Shown here piece after piece: positions 11,768-22,567 of a stretch of 64,000 bases of DNA. Origin of the DNA: Auricularia sp. M13 (lineage: Eukaryota; Basidiomycota; Agaricomycetes; Auriculariales; Auriculariaceae); assembly GCA_037042915.1 (NCBI GenBank), contig CM073193.1:9176001-9240000 (forward strand), read 5' to 3'. Numbering within the stretch: position 1 is the first letter of the stretch; every line of letters starts with the position of its first letter. The notes beneath the pieces are model-generated. The model saw nothing but the letters and a program-made list of their open reading frames with translations, had not been told where the DNA came from and did no database searches. Position numbers and translations under genes: made by a program.

Positions 11768-12270
11768 TAAATCTCGCGCCTGCTCACGACGAGTCACGAC
11801 GGCGCTGCATACGCAAGGCGAGCCGGGCTCACCCGAGCACGCCCACACGCTGACGCCTTCCCGCCTGCTCCTCTACATCTTCTTCATGACACTTCCGGTG
11901 GCGCGGATTCTGTGCACGCCTGCCGGCGCCCTTCATCTTGCTCTTATTATTCTTCTCGCTCTCCGTCGACGTAGGAAATTGATCATGCCCTCGATGCGCT
12001 CCGACTATCCTCACGTGGACGCGGGCACGCTAATCACCCTCCAATACCTCGTCTACCTCCGGCGAGGCGCGGCCTTCTGCCAGCACAGCGCGCTGAACAA
12101 CCGCAGCACATTCCCGCCGTCGCCGATGCCCAGTCAGCGTTCTGACTCTCGCCCAGCCTTACCGCTGATAGAATGACACGGGCAGCTCGTCCAGTTCTGT
12201 CTCGTACGTCTACGATGGAGGCAGCGCTTGTATGCGTTTAAGTGCGCAAACTTGCTCCCTACACATCAGT
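11768..12270. other. No supported gene
   Basis: I see no protein-like frame with splice support and no repeat structure. Confidence 0.4.
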
Positions 12271-12642
12271 TCACTCGCGGCGGCCCCTGCATGGACGGTG
12301 CTCTGGTTCAAGGCTTGTGGACTTCCCCTGCAGCAGCGCGTTCACGTGCAGACGCAGTTCGTCACATACTGCAAACGCGATCGGAGCCGCAAGACCTCGC
12401 GACGAAGCGCAACACTCCAACATGCTGCGGCTGTCGCGCGTGCCGCTAAACCCGGCGCCGTACTCGGCAATACTTTTGAAATCACGACGGATGGCCGTCA
12501 GGTCGAGATTATGGTCTAGCTCATGAGAAAATTGTGCGTGACTTGCGGACCATTTGACACAAGTGCAACTTGAAGTGTATTTGATCATCTTGTTCTTTTG
12601 TAGATATGCGTGTTCCTGTACGAATTCCTTCCCTGATCTCAC
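12271..12642 (-). CDS. Possible exon of unknown gene
   Basis: The minus strand is open for 123 codons. The central part (from ELDHNLDL to HVNALLQ) reads like folded protein, while the first 35 codons look like intron sequence. The neighbouring exons are not evident, so this is at best a fragment. I do not recognise the family. Confidence 0.28.
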   Translation of the reverse strand: MRSGKEFVQEHAYLQKNKMIKYTSSCTCVKWSASHAQFSHELDHNLDLTAIRRDFKSIAEYGAGFSGTRDSRSMLECCASSRGLAAPIAFAVCDELRLHVNALLQGKSTSLEPEHRPCRGRRE

Positions 12643-12899
12643 CAGTATCTCATTCCACGTTGTTCCTCCTGCGCCCTTTGAAGACCCTCCCAGGCCCCTC
12701 CCAATTCACGTACTCCCGGGAATCTAGAGCCGCTGGATAGAACGGGACGCCCCATGTACCATCCCCATGCCATGTCTCTCTCATAATTCCATGCTGGATC
12801 GTTGAATCTTGAATGCTGCAGTCTAATTCTGGATGGCCCTGCAGAATGGTCTGCGAAGTGTGTGAAGCTTGTGTCGTGTGGCCGACTAGAACGCCTGAG
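12643..12899. other. Short gap
   Basis: I see no gene or repeat. It would hold the 3' end region of the minus-strand gene that follows. Confidence 0.3.
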
Positions 12900-13871
12900 C
12901 TAGGATTTTAGCATGAATGAGCACTCCTTGTTGTGCACACACCCTGAGTAGTCTTCTCGCACAGCGGATGAGCCTTGGGTCCAATTGTTTGACCAAAAGC
13001 TCCCTGGTTCTCGCGCATATGATTGCGGAACGGGCTCGTTGGCTGTGCCATTAGCTTGCCCTCTCGCACGATATTGGCCATGAGCTTGCCCTCTCGTGCG
13101 ATGTTGGCCATCAGCTTGCCCTCTCGCATGATGTCCGCCGGATGGTCGCTCTTCATGACGCCGAGAATATCCGCTGTGGTCAGACATTCTCGTAGACCGA
13201 GGGCTCCTAGGTTCTTGCGCATGTGATTGTGGAACGGGCTCTGTCTCGTTCGCAGGGCCGGCTTGCCCTCTCGCATGATGCTCAAATGATTCTTCATGAC
13301 GCCGAGAATATCCGCTGTGGTCAGACATCCTCGTAGACCGAGAGCTCCTTGGTTCCCGCGCATGTGATTGTGGAACGGGCTCCGTCTCGTTCGCCGGGCC
13401 TTCAGCTTGCCCACTCGCGCGACGTTGGCCATCAGCTTGCCCTCTCGCGTGATGCCTGAACTGCTCTTCGCAACGCTGAGAATATGCGTTCTGCTCAGAT
13501 ATCCTCGTACTGTTCGGGTCTTCCCCATGCCGAGGTGCAGGGCTCCCTTCCGTCTCCTCTTCCATGGGCTGGGAGAAAGCTCCTTGAAAAGAGCCAGGCC
13601 TCTGCCGTTGGTAATTTGCCTCATCACCTTGACGTCGACCGGGGCGAAACGGCGGGGGAAACAGCTCCGAGTCACTGCTTGCGGGAGAATGGATGGCGTT
13701 TGAGCCTCGGTAGCGTTGGTTCGCCTCAATCACGGCTTGATGAAGTGCATGACTGTGAACCGGCCTGGTGTCATAATCCGCGGTTCGTTTCAATCGCTTT
13801 GACTTCCGCGACGCTCTGCGAGCCAAGTAGTAATATTTTTCCTGGACCAATGCATACTCGTCACGATTCAA
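12900..13871 (-). CDS. Hypothetical repeat-containing hydrophilic protein, 323 aa
   Basis: An uninterrupted frame runs from ATG at 13871 to 12900. Residues 1-60 are basic. From about residue 115 the protein has imperfect tandem repeats containing RMSDHSGYSRRHEE, HHARGQADGQ and ETEPVPQSH, rich in Arg, Gln, His and Ser and probably disordered. The DNA shows the same repeats with a period near 120 bp. There is no catalytic motif. Repeat-driven length change is likely. The function is unknown. Confidence 0.55.
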   Translation of the reverse strand: MNRDEYALVQEKYYYLARRASRKSKRLKRTADYDTRPVHSHALHQAVIEANQRYRGSNAIHSPASSDSELFPPPFRPGRRQGDEANYQRQRPGSFQGAFSQPMEEETEGSPAPRHGEDPNSTRISEQNAYSQRCEEQFRHHARGQADGQRRASGQAEGPANETEPVPQSHAREPRSSRSTRMSDHSGYSRRHEESFEHHARGQAGPANETEPVPQSHAQEPRSPRSTRMSDHSGYSRRHEERPSGGHHARGQADGQHRTRGQAHGQYRARGQANGTANEPVPQSYAREPGSFWSNNWTQGSSAVREDYSGCVHNKECSFMLKS

Positions 13872-14582
13872 GGGCTAGGCGTGAATAAGTAGCGGCGAAG
13901 TGAGTAAAGGCTGTACGCACCGGCAGCCCTGCTTTCTTTCGTCTCGCCCTCAATGATGCAAATGACCGCCGAACACCAGCGGTTTCGTTCACTGCCTGAT
14001 CCTAAATATGGGCATCAGGGAATACACCAGCGATGAGGTCTATACCTCTTCTTCTATGGCCGGTTCAAGACGGTCCGATGGCATATAAGGGGGGGACTTC
14101 GTCAATCGTCAGTTGGTCAGCATGAAGTTCACTGTTAACATACGTCCTGGGCGAAGTCGGGCGCGTGCGTGGATGTGAACTGTAACAATTGAGCTGAGCC
14201 TCGCACTTCAAAGTCTTAACTGACATCTTCGATACTTGCACACAAGGAAACGACATCGGAATCGGAATCCGTGCTTCCGTCCTGATTCGATGGCAGTGAG
14301 CCATATAGATGATATTCCAAGTCGGTACGATTAACGAGCGGGGAGACTCACGGTGGTCTTGTAATCTCCATCGCTATCGGAGTGATATGAACCTGGTATA
14401 TTTCTATGGAATTGCGAGTCGATTTCTCCTGTCCGAAGGTGTTAGCGAGATAGCATGAATGGCGTTGACCTGACCTAGGTCACGTGCCAACCGCTTTCGA
14501 GCCACTGCATCAGAGTCACCCGCGCTAGACATGAGGTGAAGATAATCCCATTCCTGGTTAAGCAGATCAACGGCGTTTTATA
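13872..14582. other. No supported gene
   Basis: A short minus-strand frame (14304-14065) has no splice or start support. Part of 14475-14535 may be the penultimate exon of the fragment at 14583, but the joint is uncertain. Confidence 0.35.
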
Positions 14583-14775
14583 GGATGACGCTCCGGTGAA
14601 GGCCGAGAATGGGATGACCATTGACCTTCTGAAAACGGATTTGAGCCGGGACATCCCCAAAGGTGCATCCGGCTTATCCCTCTCGTCGACAAAAATACTC
14701 GAGAAGCATTTGCTGCCCAACGCACAGCTGGCGAGACAACAGCAGGAACGGCTGGATGCGCGGATAAGGGAATAA
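14583..14775 (+). CDS. Terminal exon of an unknown gene
   Basis: After an acceptor-like TTTATAG, the plus strand reads 63 codons of helix-prone, charged protein (for example KAENGMTIDLLKTD and LARQQQERLDARIRE) to TAA at 14773-14775. It ends 87 bp before the inner inverted repeat begins. The upstream exon could end near 14535 with GTGAAG, but the frame is not certain. The gene may have been truncated by the repeat insertion. Confidence 0.35.
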
Positions 14776-15568
14776 ATGCCGCGGCCTGTGGCCGGTGATC
14801 TGTTTGTAGACGTGGATAGTCGAGAAGAACGGTGGGTGCGGACGAGACGAGGGAGGCCAGGGGAGGCCGCGCCCGGGCAACGCCCAAGCGCGAGGAGAGG
14901 GAGGCGCCGGCGGCGGTGGGGTTGGGAAGGAGGAGCGCGCCGTGCCCGGGCAGGAGCCCGAGCGTGAGGAGGGGAATGCACAACGGCGCCGGCGCCTTCC
15001 GCGAGCACGACGCCGTGCGGGAAAACAGAACAGGTAGAAGGTTGAGGGGGCGTGGAAACACCGCCTAGATGAAAATACTGTGCGTACCTTGGGTGTTCTC
15101 TGTGCAAAGAGCATGTCTGGTGAAGGTTTCACTGAGTGTGGTCTGTAGATGGCTTGTGGAAACGGCCGGCGCCGTCGAACGAAGAGTTTCGATTAAATTA
15201 ACCCAAATCCCCGACAAGAGCATCTAGGTCAACGCCGGCGTAGCGAGCAGGGCTGTGAGAAGGAGCGGGCGCCGGGGGGGCAGAGCCTGAGCGCGAGAAG
15301 AGTAAGCACGTCGACGCCGGCTCCATCTGCGAGCACGGAGTCATGCTCGCAGCGTCGAGGACAGTGGTCGCCTCCTGCGCTGCAAATGCGTCCGCTGCGA
15401 GTCCGGGCGTGAAGAGTGGGTCAGGCTGAGCGACCGTCTGAAGAGATCGCGGGCAGCGGCTAGTTTCTTGACGAATCCAACGGCATCGTCGCGCCAGCAT
15501 CCGCAACCGCGAGTTCGCCATACCGTGCGCGACCGACTACACCGAAGCCCGATACACCCGCTGCCGCC

Positions 15569-16068
15569 CATGGATCCGGATACCGCCGCACTCGACGAGA
15601 CTGCGCCAAGCGCGGTTGCACCAGTCACCGGTGTAGCTGACGCTCAGAACCAACACCCCAACAGCGCGCGTGGTCCAGAAATGGGCTCCAGTTCCGTAGC
15701 CCCGCCAAAGAGCCTTATTACAGACAGCCCAAGACGCGAAGTTATAGCCCGCTCATGGTTCAAGGCGAGTTTTTCGCGCTTCCCTCTGCTCGCATGTGAC
15801 GGTTACTCGATAGCACACCTGGTTCCGCATCTACGCGAAGCTTTGTCGGTACTTCGACGCTTTCATCCGCTTCCTGGGCAAGATTCCGCTCATCCGCGAG
15901 CTCCTCGGCGCCGTATTACTTTACCTCGCTGGCGAAGTGGGAAACTTGATAGACTCGGCCGGCGAGCGAGTCATCATCACGGTATTCGCGGGGTTCCCCA
16001 TGGTGGTGATATTCTTGAAGATTGTGAATGCGGTCAACACGGCCCATGGAGCCCCAGAGTCGGCGTAG
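15569..16068 (+). CDS. Small membrane protein, left copy
   Basis: ATG at 15569 opens a Ser/Pro-rich N-terminal exon (MDPDTAALDETAP). A second exon beginning after TAG at 15815-15817 reads TWFRIYAKLCRYFDAF, then a hydrophobic C-terminus (ELLGAVLLYLAGEVGNLI, then VFAGFPMVVIFLKIVNAV) ending in TAG at 16066-16068. This predicts one or two membrane segments. The donor joining the exons is not clear; one phase-0 candidate is GTTATA near 15741. An identical copy is in the other arm. I do not recognise the family. Confidence 0.45.
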
Positions 16069-16242
16069 ATGTAGAATGTTTATCTGTTGATCAATCTATT
16101 CCGATCGTTGTATCATCACTCAAAGGAATTCCTATTATGCCACACAGAAAAGAATCACAGCTATGCAAGGTGTCAGTACGAGATGTAACGTTTGCAGCCT
16201 GATGAAAGCTTACCGCGGGAACGGGCAGCTCAATCAATTGTT

Positions 16243-16563
16243 TCATGACCTAGCGATAGGAAATCCGTAGTCGTCTGCGCTGGTAGAAATCGTGCCGCGT
16301 TCACCCAGCGCCGCAACGAGCGTGACCAACATCTGCGCCAGGAGCTCCTCCACCGACACCATTCGGGCAGTAGGCAGAACGAGCAGGTGGTGGTGCAGCG
16401 TGAGGAGCGCGGTGGGCGAGTGGCGCGCGACCGACTTCATGGTTCCCAGGAAGGCGCTGGCGAGACAGAAGTTATTCGGGTCCAGCGTCGCCGGGTGCAG
16501 GTGCAGGTGCTCGAGCATGCCGTAGAGGTGCGCCAAGGAGAGAGCCGACGCCGCCGTCTTCAC
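16243..16563 (-). CDS. Small helical protein exon, left copy
   Basis: The minus-strand frame (106 codons) is strongly helix-forming (for example LAHLYGMLEHLHLHP and SVEELLAQMLVTLVAAL) and reads like a HEAT-type or other alpha-solenoid piece. It appears to continue upstream through an open frame into the array region. No donor or acceptor is certain. The same frame is identical in the other arm. The function is unknown. Confidence 0.4.
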   Translation of the reverse strand: MKTAASALSLAHLYGMLEHLHLHPATLDPNNFCLASAFLGTMKSVARHSPTALLTLHHHLLVLPTARMVSVEELLAQMLVTLVAALGERGTISTSADDYGFPIARS

Positions 16564-16719
16564 GGTTGCCGTCTGAGTTGAGCTGGGCGGTGTGGCGGCC
16601 GATAAGACTTGAACACTGCATAGATAATGAGCACGCTGTGCATAGGGGCATTTTGGAGGGCTCGAGCGCGCAAATTGCAGCGCTAGTTGCTACGCTCGAC
16701 TTGCTGCACAGCTGAGCCG

Positions 16720-18620
16720 TCCGCCCTATCACCAACGTCTGGTGTGGGTCTCGCGCTTCGCTCGAGAGCAAGCCCCGCATATCTAGCCGCCGCCGCCTGA
16801 CGATTGAAGATGCCAACTCGCCGCAAAGCTGGCGCGTACACCCGATCGCCGACGTCCGGCGTGGGCCCCGCGGTTCGCTCTGCAGCAAGCGGGCCTCTCA
16901 CGGTTCCCCCAGCCCTCGCGCGCAAAAGAAATGGCGACATTATATACTCACAATCTCCGTCTGAGCCGAACTTGGTGGCGGGAGGCGCTGGAAAGATTTT
17001 GGCACTGCGAAGGTGGTCAGCTTTGAAGCCAATAAATCGTAGAGGCCGGGGCGAGGACGGGGCCTGAAGCGACGCGCGGCTGGCTGCAGAGCTCGTTGGT
17101 ACACCCGATCGCCAACATCTGGCGTGGGCCCCTCGTCAAGCACAGCAGCGTGCAGCCATGACATCTGCCGTCATGCGCAGAGATAGTCCAGCGCTCGCTA
17201 TCAAGCTGCTGGCACGTACACCCGATCGCCGACGTCCGGCGTGGGCCCCGCGGTTCGCTCTGTAGCAAGCGGGCCTCTCACGGTTCCCCCAGCCCTCGCG
17301 GGCAAAAGAAATGGCAATATTATATACTCACAATCTCCGTCTGAGCCGAACTTGGTGGCGGGAGGCACTGGGAAGATTTTGGCACTGCGAAGGTGGTCAG
17401 CTTTGAAGCCAATAAATCGTAGAGGCCGGGGCGAGGACGGGGCCTGAAGCGACGCGCGGCTGGCTGCAGAGCTCGTTGGTACACCCGATCGCCGACGTCT
17501 GGCGTGGGCCCCTCGTCAAGCACAGCAGCGTGCAGCCATGACATCTGCCGTCATGCGCAGAGATAGTCCAGCGCTCGCTATCAAGCTGCTGGCACGTATA
17601 CCCGATCGCCAACGTCCGGCGTGGGCGCCGCGCTTCGCTCGAGAGCAAGCCCCGCATATCTAGCCGCCGCCGCCTGACGATTGAAGATGCCAACTCGCCG
17701 CAAAGCTGGCGCGTACACCCGATCGCCGACGTCCGGCGTGGGCCCCGCGGTTCGCTCTGTAGCAAGCGGGCCTCTCACGGTTCCCCCAGCCCTCGCGGGC
17801 AAAAGAAATGGCAATATTATATACTCACAATCTCCGTCTGAGCCGAACTTGGTGGCGGGAGGCACTGGGAAGATTTTGGCACTGCGAAGGTGGTCAGCTT
17901 TGAAGCCAATAAATCGTAGAGGCCGGGGCGAGGACGGGGCCTGAAGCGACGCGCGGCTGGCTGCAGAGCTCGTTGGTACACCCGATCGCCGACGTCCGGC
18001 GTGGGCCCCTCGTCAAGCACAGCAGCGTGCAGCCATGACATCTGCCGTCATGCGCAGAGATAGTCCAGCGCTCGCTATCAAGCTGCTGGCACGTATACCC
18101 GATCGCCAACGTCCGGCGTGGGCGCCGCGCTTCGCTCGAGAGCAAGCCCCGCATATCTAGCCGCCGCCGCCTGACGATTGAAGATGCCAACTCGCCGCAA
18201 AGCTGGCGCGTACACCCGATCGCCGACGTCCGGCGTGGGCCCCGCGGTTCGCTCTGCAGCAAGCGGGCCTCTCACGGTTCCCCCAGCCCTCGCGCGCAAA
18301 AGAAATGGCAATATGATATACTCACAATCTCCGTCTGAGCCGAACTTGGTGGCGGGAGGCACTGGGAAGATTTTGGCACTGCGAAGGTGGTCAGCTTTGA
18401 AGCCAATAAATCGTAGAGGCCGGGGCGAGGACGGGGCCTGAAGCGACGCGCGGCTGGCTGCAGAGCTCGTTGGTACACCCGATCGCCAACGTCTGGCGTG
18501 GGCCCCTCGTCAAGCACAGCAGCGTGCAGCCATGACATCTGCCGTCATGCGCAGAGATAGTCCAGCGCTCGCTATCAAGCTGGCGCGTATACCCGATCGC
18601 CAACGTCCGGCGTGGGCGCC
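16720..18620 (+). repeat. Tandem array of 380-497 bp modules, four copies
   Basis: The phrase ACTCACAATCTCCGTCTG recurs near 16946, 17326, 17823 and 18320 (spacing 380, 497, 497). Inside the modules a short core, CCCGATCGCC then AACGTCYGGCGTGGG, occurs at 16841, 17104, 17221, 17484, 17601, 17718, 17981, 18098, 18215, 18478 and 18592, plus a degenerate copy near 16724. On the minus strand each ACTCAC is a perfect GTGAGT splice donor, and the core translates in one frame as PTPDVGDRV. No whole gene can be assembled from it. Confidence 0.85.
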
Positions 18621-19109
18621 GCGCTTCGCTCGACCGCGAGTGACATTCTTCGTGCGAGACAGGGGTGTATGATGTCCAAGGAAGAAGAAAACTCACAATC
18701 TAGCTGCATGTCGAAATGACCGGCCTGCGAGCGCGCTCTTGCCCGACCTCTGCGCGTGCGAGTATTTGAACATGTTGCCTGCGCTGCAGATGCCCGCACA
18801 CCTAGCGTCTAGGGTGACGTCGCAGAGCAGGCCACAGGTTGTCGTGTACGTGGATTGGCATTCGACGCCGTTGGTGGTGGCTGGTAAGATTTCGGCGAAA
18901 GCCGGATCTGCCAAGAGGCGGACTTAGACGAATCCGAGTCCCGTCCCGAAATGCTGTACGCGCTTCATGATCACGCACACAAAGGTCCGCAAGGTCAGTC
19001 CCCGCCATCACGTGATGCAGCAAGGTGGCTCGCAAATCCCGACAATGGCACGATGGTACAATGGCACAAAGAATTGCCTTTTTGGACTTCATGACTGCAG
19101 ATGCTCGCA

Positions 19110-19117
19110 TATATAAA
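19110..19117 (+). promoter_or_regulatory. TATA box of the 247-aa gene
   Basis: TATATAAA lies 21-28 bp upstream of the ATG at 19138. It is a good TATA consensus with the short leader seen for other genes here. Confidence 0.5.
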
Positions 19118-19137
19118 GGCTGCCATAGGATAGTGTG

Positions 19138-20029
19138 ATGGCCGACACAATGCCACCTACCTCTGCGGAACATCACTTGCGATTGCCAGTATCGCCCGGA
19201 TTTTGTGGGGTCACCGTGGAGCGTTCTCCATCTCTCAGCCACTCACTGTTTACTGAACCGACTACTGTGAGCTCTCATTCTGTGAGACGCGTTGGCTCTC
19301 ACACTCTCGTATAGACACAACCAAACGAGTCCACGTCCGATGATGATTTGATGTCTACCGATGAAAGCGAGGTCAACAAGGAGGATATCACGATCCGCAT
19401 GACTGGACCGTGGTCCCACGAGGCATTCGGGCACAAAATAGTCCAAGAACTCAACGCATTCGGCAGAGACCATGCTCTCGCAACTATGCTAAACACGTTC
19501 CCGAGGCTGGATTTTGACAACGCGCTCCTGTGGCTGGAATATATCAAGACCACTCATGACCGTGGTTGTTCGTTCAATAGCGCCGTGATGGATAGCTTTC
19601 GTACCGTGCCATGGACGCAGCTTTTGGTCAGTGACGGTAACAAAAGCTGCGTTGCTGTAAGTATCCATCCTTTCTGTTATTCCCAGGACTGACCGGGTTT
19701 ATAGATGGAGCTAGGACGATTGCTGACAGCCATAAAGAATAGAAGAGGAAGCACGCGCGACGAAACAAGCTCTGCGGCCCCATCTCGCACATATACCGCG
19801 ACTCCGTTACCCCCACAGATGAAACAGCCAGCCCCGCGCAGTAATGGTGGCCGCACAGAAGCCCTTGTTGGTTCCGGGACGTCTTCCAGGGTGAGTCATA
19901 TATGCGGGTTGACGGAGCACCCGCCCAAATTGCATCAAGCAGGGAAAGATTCCACGCGGAAACATTGTCAACGCGATCTTGGGAGCTACCACGATCAAAT
20001 CTATGAGAATTGAGCAGCGATTGGGATGA
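19138..20029 (+). CDS. Hypothetical protein, 247 aa, four exons
   Basis: Exons 19138-19266, 19315-19656, 19705-19890 and 19943-20029 are all phase 0 and join through introns of 48, 48 and 52 nt with GTGAGC, GTAAGT and GTGAGT donors. The result is 247 aa ending at TGA 20027-20029. The N-terminus is Ser/Thr/Asp-rich. Residues ~60-150 form the ordered part (for example TGPWSHEAFGHKIVQEL and FDNALLWLEYIKTTHD). The C-terminus ends in a short conserved-looking GKIPRGNIVNAILG segment. I do not recognise the family. The clean splicing and TATA box make it a convincing gene. It starts 190 bp beyond the repeat arm. Confidence 0.72.
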
Positions 20030-20224
20030 GCAGTCTGCTTTTCTTGTTCCGATTTAGCGGTGACCCGTGTAGGACCTGACCAGCATGTATATTCCCGTTT
20101 TTCCTCAGTGCCCATAATTCTGAATCGAGGCGTTTGCATAGTTACGTGTGAGATATTGAAGAGTTGATGCTGCCGCCACCGAAGGTAGCTCCAAAATCCA
20201 TGCGCCGCTGATCAGCTTGTAGTC

Positions 20225-21090
20225 GGCGCTACGCGCCACGTGCTGGTTGGCAAATTTGTCCTGCTCGGCCTGGAACTCGAGAAATTCTTCGCTGTTGATG
20301 ACCGTGCCACCGCCACCAGCACCGCAGCCTGCAGCCGCACCTCCATTCGAGAGCGACATGCCAGCGTGCTTGGCATATGCCGCTGCGACGGAGTCGGGCC
20401 TTCGCCTCTGCCTCCGAACCGAGAGGGTTCCATCGTTGCGCAGTAGAGCAGGGCGGCGTCACTACGCAGCGAACCGAGACCACAACTCTTCGAAAGATTG
20501 GCCTTGACGGCCAACATACTGAAACCGCCGGGCATCTTGCCGCCGACGACGCGCGAGACGAGCCCTGCAGAAAACTTGCCGAGGGTACCGGCGTGGTCAA
20601 CGTTAAGAGCGGATGCCAGCTCGTCGAGTGGGAGTTCCTCGGCCTTCTCAGGCGCAGTGGCAAATTGGAGCTGAAGGACAACCAGAATTTCATTCTGCAG
20701 GGTCCTTGATAGCTTTCGATCTATTTCTGAGCGATGATGACGCGAAGAATGTCCAAGGCTTTGATCGGCTCGTCGGGAATAGAAGCGGCGGCGGCAGCAG
20801 CAGGTGCGCTGGCGGCATGTTCGTCTGCGGCGTCGGAAAAAGCTTCGTCCTCGAACTGATAGTAGATCTCATTTGCGTTCTTCGCATGACAGAGAATAAC
20901 GCGAGTGCGGCCGATGGAGTTGTCCTGGGTCTCGTACTTCGCCTTGAGCGTTCGTGTAGCCATACCCGTGAGCGTGGGACCTGGCCCGATCTCGATGAGA
21001 CGCTCGAACTTGTACTGAGTGAACGAGCGGTCTTGGTCTCAATCCAACGGACGGGCGACGCAAATTGATACTGTAGATTTGTGAGCAATG
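20225..21090 (-). pseudogene. FAS2: Fatty acid synthase alpha subunit N-terminal fragment (decayed)
   Basis: Read on the minus strand in shifting frames, this gives YQFASPVRWIETK, FERLIEIGPGPTLTGMA, RTLKAKYETQDNSIGRTR, ILCHAKNANEIYYQFEDE, an Ala-rich linker, IPDEPIKALDILRVIIAQK, LQNEIL, KMPGGFSMLAVKANL and INSEEFLEFQAEQDKFA. In order these match the N-terminal malonyl/palmitoyl-transferase tail and acyl-carrier region of fungal type I FAS alpha. A frameshift lies near 21030, a stop follows IIAQK near 20720, and further frame changes follow. Between IIAQK and LQNEIL the segment holding the phosphopantetheine serine (GGKS in yeast) is missing. Similarity ends near 20225, so only a few hundred of about 1,900 residues remain. 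Confidence 0.85.
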
Positions 21091-22567
21091 ACGGCCAAGC
21101 TGTATGATGATGTAATTCACGTTCGGCGCTGCCAGGCTCACAAAAAAAAGATACTCACGACCTGTGTATTGGCTGCAGCGGCTCATGCTTCCCATTCACG
21201 GCGCCTCGCCGTCCAACCCCAACCTCGCCGAAGACCTTGTCACCGCCGAAACCCAGCTAGTGACCGCCGAACGGCCGGTGACTGCTCCTCCACAGCGCAG
21301 AGCGACCGTTACAGAGCAACTCGCCCCCGCCGTGCTGCGCTCTGCGGCCCTGGACCTACGTGCAGAGCCCGCTCAACATCAGCCGCGCGTTCCTGCAGTG
21401 AGCGCCCCGCCCGCCCCAGCCCAGCTCGCCGCCGCGGCGCCGCCACAGCCGCAGCCCATCACGCTGCTGCCGGTAACGAGCAACGTGCCACGGTCACTGA
21501 CACCATGGCCGCTGAGATACGCCCTGCCACCGCTGAGCAGCGCGGTGCGTCCGGCAGAACCTCTCTCGCTGCCGCTGTTGAACGCGTGTGGACTGATAAA
21601 CAGAATGCCGCGTCGGACGCGCCTTCCTCCCACTACCCATGACTGCGACTGAGCGCGCCGTCGCAGTCGTAGCTCGCATCGCTGCCTGCACCGCAGCGAC
21701 TGCTGATCGTGCCGGCCCCGCAGAAGCTCGCGCCGCAGTGTGTATTACCGCTTCCGCGCAGCTCGCCATCGCTGGCGAAGCTCGTGATGCTGCCCGGGTT
21801 GGCGCCGCCACGCAGCGCGACGCCGCTACCAAACCCCTTGTTGCTGGTCGCGCTATTGCCCCCGACTACCGCGTTGTGGCTTGTGAATTACGGGCGGCAG
21901 CTACGCGGAGTCGCTCTAAAAGCGATATGCTCGTTGAAAGCCGCCTCGTCGCCGCCGATGAATGCCCAGCTGCCGCTGCCGAGGAACGTCTCGTCCGCGG
22001 TGTTACCGCTAAACAACCCGCCCATGCCGCCGTACCATTCGCCGTCGTAGCTTATCAACATCCTGCTGCCGGCGTCGCCTCCACTGAAGGCCACGCACAA
22101 GTCCGCGAGGTACGTGCATCGCAAAGGTGCTGACCTATTCCTCTCGCGCGTTACAAGCCCCGCCACTGTAGTGAGCTCTTCATTATTTTCTTGAAGTCTG
22201 CCGTGCCTTGCCCAACGTCGGAATGCCAGTCCCAAAACATATTCAGTTGTTATCCTTCAGTCGACCTCGGAGAAATGGAGCGCAGACTTCCTTTAGCAAG
22301 TTTACAGGCTACTGTTCCTGCAAGAGATCACTATACGACACCGTAAGCATCATGAATTTCGAAACGCGCATGCACACCCTGAGGCTCGACCCTGTGCGGC
22401 GCTGTCGGTCATTTGACCGTTTTGCCGTCCCATGTTGCTGTTCATTAGAAATTTCTATCGTCGTCACATGCCGCAGTGTTCCAACCAACGTGATGCCTTA
22501 CAAGACGCTAATTCACGCGCAATACATGCCAACGACCGGGTACATTCACGCAACGGAATGCAGCCCG
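21091..22567. other. Gly/Ser-rich relic region
   Basis: On the minus strand, successive frames give Gly/Ser-rich stretches (around 22100-21890 SYDGEWYGGMGGLFSG, around 21890-21650 NAVVGGNSATSNKGFGSG, then 21633-21379). This looks like one ancient coding sequence broken by frameshifts, or a low-complexity tract. Plus-strand frames here are Ala/Arg/Pro-rich shadows. 22140-22567 has nothing I can support. Confidence 0.35.

Larger units (their letters stand above)
14863..18947 (+). repeat. Inner inverted repeat, left arm (about 4.1 kb)
   Basis: The arm matches the reverse complement of 50196-53666 over its whole length, apart from array copy number and a one-base difference in a G/C homopolymer (seven G near 15275, eight C near 53248). 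Both borders are sharp: outside 14863 and 18947 the flanks differ. It contains a short membrane-protein frame, a second small conserved frame and a tandem array. The arm is longer than its partner because the array has more units. Confidence 0.9.

Noticed and set aside
16243-16563. Symplekin/Pta1-like identity for the small helical frame
   Set aside because: Only a loose helix pattern is shared; no diagnostic motif could be confirmed by eye.
16720-18620. CRISPR array
   Set aside because: Modules are 380-497 bp with no short regular repeats separated by unique spacers, and the host is a fungus.
21088-22133. Ala/Arg-rich plus-strand frames as genes
   Set aside because: They are antisense to the Gly/Ser-rich tract, have no splice or start support and show only composition bias.
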